Assembly: GCF_003399645.1 (NCBI RefSeq) | Contig: NZ_NBXD01000024.1 | Coordinates: 124,001 to 188,000, forward strand | Origin: Subtercola boreus | GTDB lineage: Bacteria; Actinomycetota; Actinomycetes; Actinomycetales; Microbacteriaceae | DNA: 64,000 nt | Direction: 5' to 3' | Shown: positions 44,505-54,541 of the stretch, one piece after another | Layout: every line of letters begins with the position of its first letter | How positions within the stretch are numbered: position 1 is the stretch's first letter | Position numbers and translations under genes: made by a program | Notes under the pieces: model-generated | Databases searched by the model: none | The model's input: only the letters and a program-made list of their open reading frames with translations | What the model was told of the DNA's origin: nothing

Positions 44505-45626
44505 CTACGAACCGTAGGGTGCGACAACGACCTCGATGCGCTGGAACTCCTTGAGGTCGGAGTACCCCGTCGTCGCCATCGACCGGCGCAGGGCCCCGAT
44601 CAGGTTGGCGGTTCCGTCGGCGACCGGCGACGGCCCGAAGAGGATCTGCTCGAGCGGCGCGACCGCTCCGACGTGCACACGGTTGCCGCGCGGCAGCTGG
44701 CTGTGGTGCGCCTCGGGGCCCCAGTGGTAGCCGCCGCCCGGGGCATCCGTCGCCCGCGCCAGGGCCGTACCGAGCATGACGGCGTCTGCGCCGACCGAGA
44801 TCGCCTTGACGATGTCACCCGAGGTGCCGAGGCCGCCGTCGGCGATGACGTGCACGTAGCGCCCACCCGACTCGTCGAGATAGTCGCGCCGCGCGCCGGC
44901 GACGTCGGCCACAGCGGTCGCCATCGGCGCGTGGATGCCGAGGGTCGCCCTGGTCGTCGAGGCCGCGCCGCCGCCGAACCCGACGAGCACCCCCGCTGCA
45001 CCGGTGCGCATGAGGTGCAGTGCCGCAGTGTAGGTCGCGGCCCCGCCCACGATCACGGGAACGTCGAGCTCGTAGATGAACTTCTTGAGGTTCAGCGGCT
45101 CGACCGTCTTCGAGACATGCTCGGCCGACACCGTCGTTCCACGGATGAAGAACAGGTCGACACCGGCCGCGACGACAGTCTCGTACAGCTCCTGGGTGCG
45201 CTGGGGCGAGAGGCTGCCGGCGACCGTGACTCCGGATGCCCGGATCTCCGCCAGGCGGGCCGTGACCAGTTCCGGCTTGACCGGCTCTGCGTAGATCTGC
45301 TGCATGCGCACGGTGTACGCGCCCTCGGGCAGTTCCCGGATCTCGGCCAGCAGCGGCTCGGGGTCGTCGTACCGGGTCCAGAGGCCTTCGAGGTCGAGCA
45401 CACCCACGCCGCCGAAGCGGCCCATCGCGATGGCCGTTGCGGGCGAGACCACCGAGTCCATCGGGGCGGCGAGCACGGGGATCTCGAACTGGTAGGCGTC
45501 GATCGACCAGGTGGTCGAGACATCCTGCGGGTCGCGGGTTCGCCGGGACGGAACAACAGCGATGTCGTCGAACGCATAGACCCTGCGACCGCGCTTGGAC
45601 CGGCCGATTTCTCTTTCCATACTCAC
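44505..45626 (-). CDS. guaB3: GuaB3-family IMP dehydrogenase-related protein
   Basis: 373 aa, single TIM barrel without CBS domains. N-terminus SKRGRRVYAFDDIAVVPSRR and PVLAAPMDSVVSPATAIAMG match the GuaB3 group of actinobacteria and cyanobacteria. The catalytic-Cys loop of IMPDH (GSICTTR in GuaB) reads GGGAASTTRATLG here, with no Cys, so normal IMPDH chemistry is unlikely; GuaB3 proteins have been proposed or shown to act as GMP reductase-like enzymes. Start GTG at 45626 or ATG six bases later. Next to guaB, as usual. Confidence 0.88.
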   Translation of the reverse strand: MSMEREIGRSKRGRRVYAFDDIAVVPSRRTRDPQDVSTTWSIDAYQFEIPVLAAPMDSVVSPATAIAMGRFGGVGVLDLEGLWTRYDDPEPLLAEIRELPEGAYTVRMQQIYAEPVKPELVTARLAEIRASGVTVAGSLSPQRTQELYETVVAAGVDLFFIRGTTVSAEHVSKTVEPLNLKKFIYELDVPVIVGGAATYTAALHLMRTGAAGVLVGFGGGAASTTRATLGIHAPMATAVADVAGARRDYLDESGGRYVHVIADGGLGTSGDIVKAISVGADAVMLGTALARATDAPGGGYHWGPEAHHSQLPRGNRVHVGAVAPLEQILFGPSPVADGTANLIGALRRSMATTGYSDLKEFQRIEVVVAPYGS

Positions 45627-45650
45627 CCGGCAAGCCTACCGGGCGTTTCT

Positions 45651-45748
45651 AACGGCGGTAGGCGAGCGCGGCGCACTGCAACTGCCGCCTAACGGCGGTA
45701 GGCGAGCGCGGCGAGCGCCCTGAACGGGCGCCCGCTCGCAACTGCCGC

Positions 45749-45750
<2 letters not shown>
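45651..45750. repeat. Duplicated stop-containing sequence after guaB
   Basis: AACGGCGGTAGGCGAGCGCG occurs at 45651 and again at 45691, and GCAACTGCCGCCT at 45678-45690 and 45738-45750. On the minus strand the guaB end CCGCCGCTAG is followed by two more CCGCCGTTAG copies, giving stops at 45751-45749, 45691-45689 and 45651-45649. Parts can fold into hairpins (GCGAGC/GCTCGC with GGCGG/CCGCC), so it may also act as a terminator. Confidence 0.7.
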
Positions 45751-47281
<1,531 letters not shown>

Positions 47282-47286
47282 TTACT

Positions 47287-47332
47287 GTTGTGACAACTCT
47301 AACGAAGCGCGGGCGGGGCCTATTCCGCCCGC
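47287..47332. promoter_or_regulatory. Palindromes in the guaB-livH divergent promoter region
   Basis: GTTGTGACAAC (47287-47297) is a perfect palindrome with 5-bp arms. Further right GCGGGCGG/CCGCCCGC (47309-47316 and 47325-47332) forms an 8-bp hairpin with an 8-nt loop. The region separates divergent guaB and livH. The first could be a repressor site; the second a leader hairpin. No regulator can be named. Confidence 0.35.
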
Positions 47333-47431
47333 ACCCGAAACACGCATGACACAAACCCTGTATAACGTAAGCTCACTTGCAACTCACTCGCAGCGTCCAA
47401 CGATGCGCGCTCGTCCTGGAGGAATTGAAAC

Positions 47432-48826
47432 TTGACGACACTGACCGTGCCGCAAAGGCCCGAAGGCCGTGTGAGAATCTGGCGTTCCGCCTGGATCATC
47501 ATGCTCATCATCACGGGGGTGTTGATGGCGGGCAGCCTCGGAGCCTCTCCGGCACAGGCCGCCACCGCTCCCCCGCTCACCGCAGCGCCCTGCGCGACAG
47601 ACCCGGCGACGGGGTGTCTGCAGGGAACGATCAAGCTCCCGAACGGTGACCCCGCGGTGGGTATCAAGCTCGAGATCGCGGGCGCGGGCCTCGACACCGT
47701 CGCCGTCACGGGTGACGACGGTAAGTGGAGCCAGGCGATCACCGCTGCCGGCGCGTACACGATCAACCTCGACACGAGCTCGATTCCCGATGGAGCCGTT
47801 CTCGACTCCGCGACCAAGAATCCGGCCACCGTCAACGGCGCTCTGAACAAGAACACGGGTTACGTGTTCAAGATCGTGGGCGGCACCACGGCCGCCGACG
47901 GGACGACGACCCAGACGCCGACCACCGATGCCGGAACCGGGGTGACCTTCGAGCGGTTCCTTCAGCAGCTCGTGTCGGGCATCCGGCTGGGCCTGCTGCT
48001 CGCCCTCGCCGCGGTCGGGCTCTCCCTGATCTTCGGTACGACGGGCCTGTCGAACTTCGCCCACGGTGAACAGGTGACGCTCGGTGGCCTGCTCGCCTAT
48101 CTCTTCGCGAACGTGCTCGGGCTGAACCTCATCCTGGCCGCGGTCATCTCGGTGGCGATCTGCGCGGCGACGGGTTACTTCCAGGATGCACTCATCTGGA
48201 AGCCGCTTCGCCGCCGCGGGCTCGGCACGACCCAGCTCATGATCGTCACCATCGGGCTCTCGATCGCGCTGCAGTATGCGTTCCAGTACTTCCTCGGAGC
48301 GTCCACCGTCCGCATCGACCAGGCCAACCCGGTCACCGTCGCGCTCGGCCCTGTCACTCTCTCGGCGCAGTCACTGATCTCGATGGGAATCGCGGTGGTC
48401 ATCATCGCCCTGGTCGGTTTCGTGCTGGTGAAGACCCGGATCGGCCGGGCGACCCGCGCCGTCTCCGACAACCCCTCGCTGGCAGCTGCCTCCGGCATCG
48501 ACGTCGACCGCATCATCCGTCTCGTCTGGACGTCGGCAACAGCCCTCGCGGGACTGTCGGGGGTGCTGCTCGGCCTGGTGCTGAACGGCGTGAACTGGCA
48601 GACCGGCCTGCAGCTGCTGCTGCTGATGTTCGCGGCCATCACGCTGGGCGGCCTCGGAACCGCTTTCGGGGCCCTTGCCGGCGCCATGATCATCGGGCTC
48701 GTCGTCGAGCTCACCAACCTCGTCTTGCCGGGCGACTTCAAGTACGCAACGGCACTCGTCATCCTGATCCTCGTGCTGCTGTTCAGGCCACAGGGAATCT
48801 TCGGGCGCCGAGAGCGCATCGGTTAG
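47432..48826 (+). CDS. livH: Branched-chain amino acid ABC permease LivH with extra N-terminal exported domain
   Basis: 464 aa, TTG start with GGAGG nine bases upstream. Residues 165-464 are the LivH permease (IRLGLLLALAAVGLSLIFGT; GLSNFAHGEQVTLGGLLAYL; C-terminal GLVVELTNLVLPGDFKYATA and FRPQGIFGR). Before it lies an unusual extension: signal-peptide-like helix with an AxA site (about 17-44, SPAQA), then a beta-rich carboxypeptidase-regulatory-like domain (LQGTIKLPNGDPAVGIKLEI; KWSQAITAAGAYTINLDTSS) and a Thr-rich linker. Typical LivH has about 300 aa. The extension should face outside and might contact the binding lipoprotein. First gene of livHMGF. Confidence 0.9.
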   Translation: MTTLTVPQRPEGRVRIWRSAWIIMLIITGVLMAGSLGASPAQAATAPPLTAAPCATDPATGCLQGTIKLPNGDPAVGIKLEIAGAGLDTVAVTGDDGKWSQAITAAGAYTINLDTSSIPDGAVLDSATKNPATVNGALNKNTGYVFKIVGGTTAADGTTTQTPTTDAGTGVTFERFLQQLVSGIRLGLLLALAAVGLSLIFGTTGLSNFAHGEQVTLGGLLAYLFANVLGLNLILAAVISVAICAATGYFQDALIWKPLRRRGLGTTQLMIVTIGLSIALQYAFQYFLGASTVRIDQANPVTVALGPVTLSAQSLISMGIAVVIIALVGFVLVKTRIGRATRAVSDNPSLAAASGIDVDRIIRLVWTSATALAGLSGVLLGLVLNGVNWQTGLQLLLLMFAAITLGGLGTAFGALAGAMIIGLVVELTNLVLPGDFKYATALVILILVLLFRPQGIFGRRERIG

Positions 48827-48839
48827 AAGGGCTGCACTC

Positions 48840-49829
48840 ATGGATCAACTCCTCGGTACTCTGAACGCCATCCTCAACTCGGCCATCTCGCCGCAGACGG
48901 CGGCACTCGCCATCGCGGCGATCGGGCTGAACATCCACTTCGGCTACACCGGCCTGCTGAACTTCGGCCAGGCCGGGTTCATGCTGATCGGCGCCTACGC
49001 CTTCGCGATCTCGATCATCGGGGGGCTGCCGATCATCCTGGCGGTCATCATCGCGCTGGTCGCAGCACTCATCTTCGCGCTCATCCTCGGCATTCCCACG
49101 CTGAAGCTGCGCGGTGACTACCTGGCCATCGTGACGCTGTCGGCCGCAGAGGTCGTGCGAATCGTCGGTCGGTCATCCCTGCTGACGAATGTCACCGGCG
49201 GCTCGAACGGCATCACGGGCAACGAGTACCGCAGTCCGTTCACCGACCTGTCGTTCTTCGGCGACGGCCGCGTCGACTTCGGGCCGTGGAACTACGACGC
49301 GACCGGCTCGAACGGCTGGTGGTTCATCGCCACTGCATGGTTCGTGGTGGCGCTTCTCTGCCTCTTCGTCTGGGCGATCATGCGCAGCCCCTGGGGCCGG
49401 GTCCTCCGAGGCATCCGTGAAGACGAAGACGCGGTGCGCAGCCTCGGCAAGAACGTCTACAGCTACAAGATGCAGGCTCTCATCCTCGGCGGTGTGATCG
49501 GCGCGATCGCCGGTATCGTCTACATCCTCCCCGCCTCGCTGCAGGCCGACAGCATGGGCCGCTCGATGACGTACTTCATCTTCACCGCCCTCCTGCTGGG
49601 CGGGGCCGCGACGGTCTTCGGACCGGTGCTCGGCGCCATCGTCTTCTTCGCCATCCGTCTCTTCGTGCAGGGTATCGCCGGCCAGTTCGTGCCCGGCAAC
49701 ATCATGAACGGCCAGCAGACCGAGCAGTTCGCGTGGATCGTCATCGGCATCACCCTGATGCTCGTCGTGATCTTCAGGCCGCAGGGAATCCTCGGCAACA
49801 AGAAGGAGCTGAGTTTCGATGTCAAGTGA
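48840..49829 (+). CDS. livM: Branched-chain amino acid ABC permease LivM
   Basis: 329 aa, about eight to nine helices. LivM signatures: IGLNIHFGYTGLLNFGQAGF near residue 30, IPTLKLRGDYLAIVTLSAAE, and the cytoplasmic EAA-like loop MRSPWGRVLRGIREDEDAVR SLGKN-type region; ends FRPQGILGNKKEL. It forms the membrane channel with LivH. AAGGG ribosome site; 13 nt after livH and 11-nt overlap with livG. Confidence 0.93.
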   Translation: MDQLLGTLNAILNSAISPQTAALAIAAIGLNIHFGYTGLLNFGQAGFMLIGAYAFAISIIGGLPIILAVIIALVAALIFALILGIPTLKLRGDYLAIVTLSAAEVVRIVGRSSLLTNVTGGSNGITGNEYRSPFTDLSFFGDGRVDFGPWNYDATGSNGWWFIATAWFVVALLCLFVWAIMRSPWGRVLRGIREDEDAVRSLGKNVYSYKMQALILGGVIGAIAGIVYILPASLQADSMGRSMTYFIFTALLLGGAATVFGPVLGAIVFFAIRLFVQGIAGQFVPGNIMNGQQTEQFAWIVIGITLMLVVIFRPQGILGNKKELSFDVK

Positions 49830-50808
49830 CGTCCCCACCACCACCGGCACCATGACCGCGGCCGGTGCGGCCGCGAAAGCCAGCGTCGCCGGCGTCGCGC
49901 CTTCTCCCGGCGTCTCGAAGCCCGATCCGATTCTCACCGTCGACCATGTCACACGCCGCTTCGGCGGGATGACCGCGGTCGACGTCGGCCATCTCGAAGT
50001 GCAGCGGGGAATCATCACCGCTCTCATCGGGCCGAACGGTGCCGGCAAGACCACGTTCTTCAACCTCATCACCGGATTCGACAAACCGAGTTCGGCCCCG
50101 AAGATGATCGGCGGCCCCAAGGCGGGCGAAGCCGCGAAGTCGACCTTCAACGGCACCGATGTGGGCAGCATCGGTGCCACCAAGGCGGCCAAGAAGGGCA
50201 TGGTGCGCACCTTCCAGCTGACCAAGGCCCTGTCCAAGCTCACCGTGCTCGAGAACATGCGCCTCGGGGCCAAAGACCAGCCGGGCGAGAATCTCTTCGT
50301 CTCGATCTTCAAGCCGCTCTGGGCGAAGCGCGAGGCTGAGATCACGGAGAAGGCCGAAGAACTGCTGGCCCGCTTCAAGCTGCTCGAGAAGAAGGACGAC
50401 ATGGCCGGCAGCCTGTCGGGCGGCCAGAAGAAGCTGCTCGAGATGGCTCGCGCCCTGATGAGCGACCCGGTCATGATCATGCTCGACGAGCCGATGGCCG
50501 GGGTCAACCCCGCGCTCACGCAGTCGCTGCTCGGCCACATCCAGGCTCTCAGAGACGAGGGGATGACCGTGCTCTTCGTCGAGCACGACATGCACATGGT
50601 TCGCCACATCTCCGACTGGGTGATCGTCATGGCCGAAGGAAAGGTTGTCGCAGAGGGGCCCTCGGGCACCGTGATGGACGATCCCGCGGTCATCGACGCG
50701 TACCTCGGAGCGCACCACAACACCGACCTGGGCGACGATTCGCTGCTGACCGATGAGGTCGCCGAAGAACTCGCCGCCGAAGTCACCGCAGAAGAGGGCA
50801 AAGCGTAA
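49819..50808 (+). CDS. livG: Branched-chain amino acid ABC transporter ATP-binding protein LivG
   Basis: 329 aa. A 35-residue Ala/Thr/Gly-rich N-terminal extension precedes the ATPase: Walker A GPNGAGKTTFFN, signature LSGGQKKLLEMARAL, Walker B MIMLDEPMAGVNP, H-loop FVEHDMHMV. The acidic C-terminal extension (TDEVAEELAAEVTAEEGKA) is longer than usual. Energises the LivHM channel with LivF. AAGGAG ribosome site; starts inside livM. Confidence 0.94.
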   Translation: MSSDVPTTTGTMTAAGAAAKASVAGVAPSPGVSKPDPILTVDHVTRRFGGMTAVDVGHLEVQRGIITALIGPNGAGKTTFFNLITGFDKPSSAPKMIGGPKAGEAAKSTFNGTDVGSIGATKAAKKGMVRTFQLTKALSKLTVLENMRLGAKDQPGENLFVSIFKPLWAKREAEITEKAEELLARFKLLEKKDDMAGSLSGGQKKLLEMARALMSDPVMIMLDEPMAGVNPALTQSLLGHIQALRDEGMTVLFVEHDMHMVRHISDWVIVMAEGKVVAEGPSGTVMDDPAVIDAYLGAHHNTDLGDDSLLTDEVAEELAAEVTAEEGKA

Positions 50809-50811
50809 GTC

Positions 50812-51594
50812 ATGGCCGAAACGACCGAAACCCGAGTACCCGTGATGCAGGCGACCGATCTGGTCGCAGGCTATCTGCCGGGCATCAACATTCTCAACGG
50901 CTGCAACCTCGACGTCTATCCCGGGGAGCTCATCGGCATCATCGGCCCGAACGGCGCCGGCAAGTCGACACTGCTCAAGGCGCTCTTCGGCCTCGTCAAC
51001 GTGCGTGGTGGCTCGGTGACGCTCAAGGGCGAGAACATCACCGGCTACAAGGCCAACAAGCTCGTGCAGGCCGGTGTGGGGTTCGTTCCGCAAAACAACA
51101 ACGTCTTCCCCTCGCTCACCATCGAGGAGAACCTGCAGATGGGGCTGTTCCTGCGCCCCAAGATGCTCAAGGAGCGCCTCGACGCCATCTTCGACCTTTT
51201 CCCGGTGCTCGCCGACCGGCGCCAGCAGCGAGCCGGTTCGCTCTCGGGTGGTGAGCGCCAGTCGGTCGCGATGGCTCGCGCCCTGATGATGGACCCGTCG
51301 GTGCTGCTGCTCGACGAGCCCTCTGCGGGCCTCTCCCCCGTGCGCCAGGACGAGACCTTCATCCGCACCCGTCGCATCAACAAGACCGGGGTCTCGATCA
51401 TCATGGTCGAGCAGAACGCCCGCCGCTGCCTGCAGATCTGCGACCGCGGCTACGTGCTCGACCAGGGCCGAAACGCCTACACCGGTACCGGGCGCGAACT
51501 GGCCGACGACCCCAAGGTCATCGAGCTCTACCTCGGCACCCTCGCCAAAGACGTGGAGAGCGAGTCAGGCCCCGACGCCCCGGGCGCCATCTGA
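50812..51594 (+). CDS. livF: Branched-chain amino acid ABC transporter ATP-binding protein LivF
   Basis: 260 aa ATPase: Walker A GPNGAGKSTLLK, LivF-type segment GVGFVPQNNNVFPSLTIEEN, signature LSGGERQSVAMARAL, Walker B VLLLDEPSAGLSP, and H-loop position MVEQNARR (Gln in place of His, usual for LivF). Last gene of the operon, followed by a 15-bp-stem terminator. Confidence 0.94.
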   Translation: MAETTETRVPVMQATDLVAGYLPGINILNGCNLDVYPGELIGIIGPNGAGKSTLLKALFGLVNVRGGSVTLKGENITGYKANKLVQAGVGFVPQNNNVFPSLTIEENLQMGLFLRPKMLKERLDAIFDLFPVLADRRQQRAGSLSGGERQSVAMARALMMDPSVLLLDEPSAGLSPVRQDETFIRTRRINKTGVSIIMVEQNARRCLQICDRGYVLDQGRNAYTGTGRELADDPKVIELYLGTLAKDVESESGPDAPGAI

Positions 51595-51924
51595 GGCGCC
51601 CTCAGCGCCCGAACAAGGCCCCGCCCCGGTCATCGGTGGCGGGGCCTTGTTCGTGGCCGCTCCGCCCTTTCGCGCGGAGAGCCTCTGCCGGGCCGCGGGC
51701 GGTGTGGCCGCCCAGTCGGTCACGCCGGCCTCGACGGCCCATTGGACGGGCGCAAGCCCACCGAGGTCGTCGACGTCGACCGTCCGTGGTGCGGAATACC
51801 AGATCGCGAGTGATGTCACGTCGAATGGGAACTGCAGCCGCAGCCCGTCTTCGAAGGAGACGGTCACGTGCGTCCTGCGATGCGACAGTACGGATTGCGG
51901 CTTGTTGGGATGCCAGCCTTTCAT
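51565..51924 (-). CDS. Possible orphan protein (119 aa) between livF and the binding protein
   Basis: No family recognised. The first 75 residues look protein-like (MKGWHPNKPQSVLSHRRTH, FEDGLRLQFPFDVTSLAIWY, APVQWAVEAGVTDWAATPP). The last 40 are low complexity because the frame runs through the livF terminator and the end of livF, antisense. Fifteen bases upstream lies an AT-rich inverted repeat that could be its operator. The rest of the gap 51958-52114 has no gene I can support. A real gene is plausible but not certain. Confidence 0.4.
   Translation of the reverse strand: MKGWHPNKPQSVLSHRRTHVTVSFEDGLRLQFPFDVTSLAIWYSAPRTVDVDDLGGLAPVQWAVEAGVTDWAATPPAARQRLSARKGGAATNKAPPPMTGAGPCSGAEGASDGARGVGA
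51611..51652 (+). terminator. Terminator downstream of livF
   Basis: Perfect 15-bp stem, GAACAAGGCCCCGCC (51611-51625) with GGCGGGGCCTTGTTC (51638-51652), loop of 12 nt. It lies 16 bp after the livF stop; the descending arm ends TTGTTC. Confidence 0.85.
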
Positions 51925-51938
51925 TCCGAAGGTAGCGA

Positions 51939-51957
51939 GTCATACTCATATTATGAC
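51939..51957. promoter_or_regulatory. AT-rich inverted repeat upstream of the orphan gene
   Basis: GTCATA (51939-51944) and TATGAC (51952-51957) with a 7-nt spacer CTCATAT. It is markedly AT-richer than its surroundings and sits just upstream of the possible 119-aa gene. It could be a repressor site and overlap a -10 (TATGAG/TATGAC on the minus strand). Confidence 0.4.
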
Positions 51958-52114
51958 CGCACGCTGCGTAGATTGCTTCGACGGAATGGACGCCGTTTCG
52001 GACACCGAGCGCGTGAACGGGTCGGAGGCGCGAATCGGCGTCGATTCCGGCGGGCAGCCGGGCGGCTGGCCGCGGGCGGCGGGGGGCGGATGCCCGGCGG
52101 GGCCCGCACACGAA

Positions 52115-52148
52115 GAAGCCCCCGACCGGCGAACCGGGCGGGGGCTTC
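52115..52148 (-). terminator. Terminator downstream of the amino-acid binding protein gene
   Basis: Stem GAAGCCCCCG/CGGGGGCTTC (10 bp) with an inner CCGG/CCGG pairing and CGAA-type loop. It starts 20 bp after the stop codon at 52169 on the minus strand. Confidence 0.85.
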
Positions 52149-52168
52149 TCGTACGAGGCGGTCATTCC

Positions 52169-53500
52169 CTAGTAGGAGGTCTGGCCTTCGATAGCCGACT
52201 GGAAGACCGGCTTGTTGTCACCATCGAACTTGTAGATGCCGATGAAGGCGCTCGACGGTTCGTTGTGGTCGTTGAACGGGCCGATACCGGACTGGCCGGT
52301 GTACTGGATCTCCGTGCCGGCCGAGACGAGCTTGGCGCAGTCAGCGTAGGTCGTGCACTTCGTTCCGCCGCTGGCACCCGACACCGCAGCGAGCTGCGCG
52401 TTCAGGTCAGCAGAAACGTTCGACTTGGCCTTCAGCGCCGCGAGAGCGGTGAGGATGGTTGCGTCGTACGACTCGGGAGCGTAGGAGAAGTCGGCGAGGT
52501 CGGCGTTCTCGTTGGCCTTGTACCAGTCGACGAGCGACGCCTTGAAGGCGTCGTTGGCCGCGGCGCCGGGGATCGTACCCTGCGAATCGGTCAGCGTGCC
52601 GGCCTGGAAGTCCTTGCTGTAGTCGGCGGTGTTGCCGTCTGAGAAGTACGTCTTCGGCATCGTCCAGCCCTGGGCGACGAGCTCGGGGATGATCGACTTG
52701 GTCTCGTCGAACGCGAGCACGACGATCGCGTCAGGCTTGGAGGCCAGAGCAGCGGTCACCTCGGCCGAGAACGTGGTCTGGCCGGGAGGGAACTCCTGGC
52801 CGGCACCCTTGGCACCGTAGACGACCGTTCCACCGGAGGACTCGATCGAAGCCTGCGTGAAGTCGCGAAGACCGGTTCCGTAGGAGTCGTTGAAGACCAG
52901 GAAGGCGACCTTCGAGTTGCCGTCACCGGTGATCAGCGAACCGAGGGCAGAACCCTGTACCGAGTCCGGCGGAGCGGTGCGGTAGTAGAACTGGCCGTAG
53001 CCGCTGAGCTTCGCCGACGTGTTCGCGGGCGAGATCTCGGTGATCTTGGCCGAAGCGAACGAGTCGACGACGTTCAGCGAGACGCTCGACGACGCGGCGC
53101 CGATGGCGACCGACACCTTCGCGGCGATCAGCTTCTGGGCGCTCGCGGTCGAAACGCTGAGGTCGGTGGAGTCGCCCGAGTCGGAGGCCAGGACACAGGC
53201 CTTCTTACCGTCGACGCCGCCTGCAGCGTTGATGTCGGAGACGGCCAGGCCGACGCCCGCCTGCTCCGGCGGGTTGAGGTACGCGAGGCTGCCCGTGATG
53301 GGCAGGATGGTACCGACGACGAGACTGTCGGCGGTCGTCGCGTCGCTCGCGCAGTCAGACGACGCTGCCGATGCCGTCGACGCGGCCGAGGAGGTCGAAG
53401 AAGTCGTGCTGCCACCGGAGGCACAGCCGGAGAGCATGATGGCGATGATGCCAGCTCCGGCCAGAAGAGACGTCCGGAGGGCACTCTTGGATTTGATCAT
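52169..53500 (-). CDS. Branched-chain amino acid ABC transporter substrate-binding lipoprotein
   Basis: 443 aa. Signal peptide with lipobox L-S-G-C (Cys26), a Ser/Thr/Ala-rich tether (27-47), then a type I periplasmic-binding fold: VVGTILPITGSLAYLNPPEQ, AGVGLAVSDINAAGGVDGKK, AIGAASSSVSLNVVDSFASA, and YAPESYDATILTALAALKAK. Extra Cys pairs suggest disulfides. Captures branched-chain amino acids or related substrates for LivHMGF. Unusually for such operons it is on the opposite strand from livHMGF and has its own promoter and terminator. ATG at 53500, GAAAGGG nine bases upstream. Confidence 0.92.
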   Translation of the reverse strand: MIKSKSALRTSLLAGAGIIAIMLSGCASGGSTTSSTSSAASTASAASSDCASDATTADSLVVGTILPITGSLAYLNPPEQAGVGLAVSDINAAGGVDGKKACVLASDSGDSTDLSVSTASAQKLIAAKVSVAIGAASSSVSLNVVDSFASAKITEISPANTSAKLSGYGQFYYRTAPPDSVQGSALGSLITGDGNSKVAFLVFNDSYGTGLRDFTQASIESSGGTVVYGAKGAGQEFPPGQTTFSAEVTAALASKPDAIVVLAFDETKSIIPELVAQGWTMPKTYFSDGNTADYSKDFQAGTLTDSQGTIPGAAANDAFKASLVDWYKANENADLADFSYAPESYDATILTALAALKAKSNVSADLNAQLAAVSGASGGTKCTTYADCAKLVSAGTEIQYTGQSGIGPFNDHNEPSSAFIGIYKFDGDNKPVFQSAIEGQTSY

Positions 53501-53584
53501 CCTGTGAACCCTTTCATAGTGCTCGCGAGTCAGGAGCCCCCACAGCGGCGGCCCCACGCGTTCATTAGGTACAACCTAGGGTCG

Positions 53585-54541
53585 TTATGTTTCGAGGATG
53601 TTTTCTGAACGATTCTGTAAGAGATCGTTAGCATTCTGTGACCGGGCTCGACCAGCCCGCAGCAGGTCGATGCTGAGCACGATCAGAGCCAACCAGACGA
53701 TGGCGAAACCGATGAGTCGCTCGGGCGGCATGGGCTCGCCGAGCAGGAACACCCCCACGATGAACTGCAGGATGGGTGTCAGGTACTGCACGAACCCGAG
53801 GTAGACGAGCGGCAGCCTCTTCGAGGCCGAGGCGAACAGCAGCAGGGGTGCCGCCGTGACCACACCCGCACCGACCAGGCCGGCAGCATGCCAGCCGCCC
53901 GACGAGGCGAAGGTGAGCCCGGTCGTCGCCCCGACGACGCTGAGCTGCACCACCATGAAGGGCAGCAGCCAGAGCGACTCGAGCGTGAGGCCGTTCACCG
54001 CGTCGATGCGGGGGCCCACCTGCTTCTTCACCAGGCCGTACAGCCCGAACGACCCCGCAAGGATGAGGGAGATCCAGGGGATGGCCCCGTAGCCGATCGT
54101 CAACACGACCACGGCGATGAGGCTGATGCCCAGACTCACCCACTGCAGCATCCGGAGCCGCTCGCGCAGAATGAACACGCCCAGCAGGATCGTGACGATC
54201 GGGTTGATGAAGTACCCGAGCGACGCCTCGAGAACGTGGCCGCCGGTGCTGGCGATGACGTACACCTGCCAGTTGACGTAGATCAGCACGCCGGCCAGCC
54301 CCATCACGAGCACGAGCCGGGGCTGCCTGAAGACAGCGAAGAATCGCTGCCAGCCACGCACGATGGTGATCAGGATGGCGCAGACGACGAGCGCCCAGAT
54401 CACCCGCCAGGCCACGATCTCGAAGGCGTTCGACGGAGCCAGCAGGAGGAAGTAGAGGGGCAGCATCCCCCAGATGAGGTAGGCCCCGAGGGCATAGAAA
54501 AACCCGGACCTGCTCGGCCCGGGTCTCTCTGAAGAACTCAC
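53585..54541 (-). CDS. rarD: EamA/RarD-family transporter
   Basis: 318 aa with ten membrane helices. RarD signatures: GFFYALGAYLIWGMLPLYFL at the N-terminus, LASPNAFEIVAWRVIWALVV-type segment, NWQVYVIASTGGHVLEASLG, YFINPIVTILLGVFILRERL, and LPLVYLGFVQYLTPILQFIV. Presumed drug/metabolite exporter (chloramphenicol-sensitive protein family). The GTG at 54541 shares a base with the groES stop. A terminator-like hairpin lies inside codons 6-14, so readthrough from groES may be limited. Expression with groES is likely to be heat-responsive (inference). Confidence 0.88.
   Translation of the reverse strand: MSSSERPGPSRSGFFYALGAYLIWGMLPLYFLLLAPSNAFEIVAWRVIWALVVCAILITIVRGWQRFFAVFRQPRLVLVMGLAGVLIYVNWQVYVIASTGGHVLEASLGYFINPIVTILLGVFILRERLRMLQWVSLGISLIAVVVLTIGYGAIPWISLILAGSFGLYGLVKKQVGPRIDAVNGLTLESLWLLPFMVVQLSVVGATTGLTFASSGGWHAAGLVGAGVVTAAPLLLFASASKRLPLVYLGFVQYLTPILQFIVGVFLLGEPMPPERLIGFAIVWLALIVLSIDLLRAGRARSQNANDLLQNRSENILET
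54499..54525 (-). terminator. Terminator-like hairpin inside the 5' coding region of rarD
   Basis: On the minus strand ACCCGG (54525-54520), 11-nt loop, CCGGGT (54508-54503) running into a TTTTT tract (54503-54499). It is 16 bp past the groES stop. The T-run encodes the Gly-Phe-Phe of RarD. This is the best Rho-independent T-tract seen in the window. Confidence 0.65.

Noticed and set aside
49173-50813. 546-codon minus-strand frame antisense to livM/livG
   Set aside because: Ser/Arg-rich shadow; livM and livG carry complete motifs.
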